Assembly: GCA_963277665.1 (NCBI GenBank)
Contig: OY728120.1
Location: forward strand, 427,310,138 to 427,374,137
Source: Viscum album
Lineage: Eukaryota; Streptophyta; Magnoliopsida; Santalales; Viscaceae
Reading direction: 5' to 3'
Length of the DNA stretch: 64,000 bases
The first letter of the stretch is position 1, and every line of letters begins with the position of its first letter. A program made the position numbers and the translations under genes. This document shows, one piece after another, positions 61,383-64,000 of the stretch. Under the pieces are notes generated by a model that saw only the letters and a program-made list of their open reading frames with translations, had not been told where the DNA came from and made no database searches.

Positions 61383-62740
61383 ATATATTGTGTCAGTAAA
61401 ATATTTCAAGTTAATAGAAATTAAATCTCATGATTTTTATGTCATGAGACAAAAAATATGACCAATTGAATTGCATGGAATACTACCCATTCATTTTATA
61501 ATGACAGACACGAGGATGTGTAATCTTTTCAATTATATATATAATAATGTGAGAGATTTTAATTCATATAAAAATTTAGAAAAAATATTTCTATACTTTT
61601 TCAACTGGAAAAATACTTTAAACGATGTTTTTTTATATCATGGTGCATATAATTGTTTATTTGGCGTGAGAAATAATGCTTGTGCGTCCAATATATCTAT
61701 ATTTTAGGAATCATTTTTAAATTTATATAAGGATATTTAAGATACATATTATATATACATATTGACAACAATCCTTCGTTATTGATAATTATATTTCTAA
61801 GGAGGCTATAATTTTTTGTATAGGCTACTTGTATACGTTAGAGGAAATAAATTTTCCAGTATATTTTCATGAATGAGTTATTTTTGGGGGGAAATTATCC
61901 ATGTCGTCAAATAAAAATCATTGTTAGGTGAATAATTAAATCATATACATTAATAAATCATAAATGACATTGATTATGATAATATTTATACAAAATTTCA
62001 TATTAATGTGTTAAAACAATGTTATCCAATGAAAAATGTTATTTTTATATTGAATGTGCATAAAACAACTTTTTCACCATGGTTCAAGGAGAACAATCAT
62101 GGTATATTAGACACATTAGAAACTTTGAGATGGTTAGTGGGTGGCGACAATTTAAATTTGATAACATTAACCTTGTATGGCATTAATGGGTATAAATTTT
62201 ATACTAAAGATAATGACAATGTAAGTATTGTTTAAAATAGTAGTGTATTTATCTTCATAGAAGAAATTAATATTTCTAGTAAAAATTTAAAAAACCCAAT
62301 ATCTCCATCATGTTCATATTATATAGTTATTAAAAAATCAGTGAGATTTAATAAATTAAATTTTGAATTCCAATGTTTGATTAAAAATTGGTTATCAGTA
62401 ACAAAATTTTCAAACATAATTAATTCAATATGAAACTAGTAAACTAGAATAGATTATAATAAAAATATGGACCTTTTATCATGGAATCACAGGAGAAAAA
62501 AATTAGTTATGTTCATATTCCATCAAATATGTGGTTGTTTGTCATTTTCAAAGAGAAAAATATAATTTTAATAATGAACAACATGACTATGAGGATTATT
62601 TGTATGAGAACACTACATTTATAGAAATATTATTAGAAAATATTGAGGACCAAATCATAGCCATGGATAGTTCCATATTGAACAATCATAAAAAAGGAAT
62701 ACAGAACAAAAATCTTTTAGTAATCTCTTAATGTTATGGG
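61383..62740 (+). pseudogene. CACTA-2 TNP2-type transposase pseudogene, C-terminal part
   Basis: It resumes in the DUF4218 region: YCVSKIFQVNRN (about 61388), SHDFYVMRQKI (about 61427-61460) and ELHGILPIHF in the 61471-61707 frame. Then the 62008-62235 frame has TFSPWFKENN and INGYKFYTKDNDN (about 62180-62220), the DUF4216 motif. Next come NSSVFIFIEEI and KNLKNPISP with SYYIVI (about 62285-62340). Against CACTA-1 about 85 residues between the two parts are missing and the GC-rich segment occupies their place. The 62531-62731 frame may be the C-terminus; I do not recognise it. Confidence 0.75.
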
Positions 62741-63524
62741 TAACAAATATTTATTTCTTGTTTAAGTTTTTAAAATTATTAAAATGTTAGATATATTATT
62801 TTTATTTTCTACATAAGACACATTAATTAATAAAATATGAAAATTTGTTTGAGCTGATTGGATTAGTTTAATTTGTATTAATTTTCAAATATTCATCAAT
62901 ATATGTAAATTTTGGATTGGTAGAAATTGTTTCTTAAATTTTTTTTATCAATGTATATCATTTGGTGTGTCAAATATACTCACAATATCATTTTAAATAG
63001 TTAACTAAAAATAATATAAAGAGTTTATTTAATGTGTTTTAGTTTATTTTTTTGTTATTTATATCATTTTCTAATTTTTATTAAAATTTAAATGAATCAG
63101 TTAATTTTATAAATTTTTTTAATGTTTTAATGTATTCTATCTATATTATATGATGTCACATCAATTTTTACATTTTTTATATAATTATTGTTAACTAATC
63201 TCATGAATATTAAAAACTATTTTGTTGTAATGATTTTTTTTGCAACATTTTGAAATATTTATTTAAATTTATATGTAACTATTAGATTTATATAGTCTTT
63301 TAAATTATATTTATGTCATTTTCCTATATCATTTCATCTATCATTATTTATTCCACCATTTTTTTTTAATTTTAGTCATATAATTTTAAAAATATGAACA
63401 AAAATGTGTTAATTTTAGTTTAGTTTTTATTTGATAAATTTTATAATTTTTTATTTAATTATATATGTAAAATTTGGATTTTATATTTTTCTAATAATTT
63501 TTTGTTAATTTTATTTATTGAATA
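62741..63524. other. AT-rich spacer between the two CACTA-2 genes
   Basis: Very AT-rich with long T runs, no frame and no motif. Its length fits the intergenic gap between TNP2 and the second gene in two-gene CACTA elements. Confidence 0.5.
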
Positions 63525-64000
63525 ATGTCAAATCAAAAATTTGAGTTACCTCAAGCATCTTGTGAGGAATGTAAACATACATTTACTACGGTGCATCCTC
63601 ATACATATCAAAAGGATCCTTCTACATAAACAGGGGAATAAAAGGATTCTAGGGTTTGTTATCATCGTAGTACATGTTTACCAAAATTTTCACCTGCCCG
63701 TATTTAGGACAAGAGGATCTATATTGAGTTTGATTATAATAATAATACTATAGGAATAAATTCAATACAATATAAGAGTTTTGTTGGAATTAATGATAAT
63801 GATAAAGTTAGCAGTTTGATTTGTGATTGGAGAAGAAATAAAAAAGTGACACTATCTTAGTTATGGATGAAAATTTTGTTAAACACATTTATTATTATTT
63901 TACTTATCATTAATTTTTCTTCTAATATATGACTTTTCCATTCTAATTAGCTGACATATAATATACCTATCACTAGATATTTTAGAATGATATATTGATC
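63525..64000 (+). pseudogene. CACTA-2 Transposase_24 (Ptta/En/Spm) type ORF, partial
   Basis: This domain belongs to the second CACTA protein, which binds the subterminal repeats. Candidate start ATGTCAAATCAAAAATTTG at 63525 (MSNQKFELPQASCEECKHTF), then a stop near 63627. The readable family block, about 63680-63860, is KFSPARI, a stop, KRIYIEFDYNNNTIGINS, then YKSFVGI, SLICDWRRNKK and a further stop. The pattern (basic residues, I-V-F-N---PIG, S--G, DWR) matches Transposase_24. It is truncated by the window end. Confidence 0.65.

Larger units (their letters stand above)
57195..64000 (+). mobile_element. CACTA-2: second CACTA element, runs off the window
   Basis: It is defined by a TNP2 pseudogene (58850-62740) followed by a Transposase_24-type ORF (63525 to the end), both on the + strand, the usual two-gene order. 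Upstream at 57195-57400 is a cluster of AATCGGTTAT-type repeats, and a decayed start TATTAGAAAAAT could derive from CACTA. The right end is outside the window. Subterminal motifs differ from CACTA-1, so it is a different family. Confidence 0.65.

Noticed and set aside
60361..61393. TATTGTGT at both sides of the GC-rich segment as a proven target duplication
   Set aside because: The flanking transposase sequence does not join up when one copy is removed (about 85 residues are missing), so a clean insertion is not shown.
1..64000. tRNA, rRNA, CRISPR, bacterial operon or organelle genes
   Set aside because: None seen on either strand. The window is consistent with nuclear heterochromatic repeat DNA of a plant.

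Overview
This window is plant nuclear DNA made almost entirely of transposable elements in different states of decay. I see no intact gene, tRNA, rRNA or CRISPR array. The element types are diagnostic of plants: Ty3 chromovirus-type pol with plant initiator-tRNA-Met primer sites, a Sirevirus-like Ty1/copia element with an extra 3' ORF, and CACTA (En/Spm) elements with TNP2 and Transposase_24 genes. Very low GC and deep nesting suggest a large-genome plant. I cannot name the species.

The layout reads as a stratigraphy. (1) The oldest layer on the left is a + strand Ty3 element (Tekay/Del-like). Its 5' LTR ends about 15 bases into the window, its internal region runs to 4672, and its 3' LTR starts near 4673. 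That one LTR appears to be cut into three pieces (4673-6418, 23658-24493, 55118-55835) by two insertions. (2) The first insertion, 6419-23652, is a minus-strand Ty3 family arranged LTR-internal-LTR-internal-LTR, so two internal regions share three LTRs. (3) The second insertion, 24494-55117, is a CACTA element (CACTA-1). It has matching 17-bp ends starting CACTAATAC, a 3-bp TTT target duplication, subterminal repeats at both ends and a minus-strand TNP2 transposase pseudogene at about 38.2-41.35 kb. (4) CACTA-1 was itself hit twice: by a Sirevirus-like copia element (about 24913-37061), and by a young member of the same family as the oldest layer (42300-52920, 5-bp duplication GGAAC, 4.06-kb LTRs).

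Right of 55836 lies about 1.4 kb of unassigned AT-rich DNA. Then comes a second CACTA element (CACTA-2, about 57195 to beyond the window) on the + strand, with a decayed TNP2 gene broken by a GC-rich 1-kb segment and a downstream Transposase_24-type ORF.

The young element at 42300-52920 is complete at its ends (TSD, LTRs, PBS, PPT) but has lost gag, protease, half of RT and two of the three integrase catalytic residues. If it moved in this form it needed proteins from elsewhere. The most unusual signal is a series of four related hairpins in its LTR, downstream of the TATA box and so in the predicted RNA leader. Their small apical stems carry compensating base changes, and three counterparts are recognisable in the much older LTR at 5.9-6.3 kb. 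This looks like a selected RNA structure and is my best candidate for an undescribed system.
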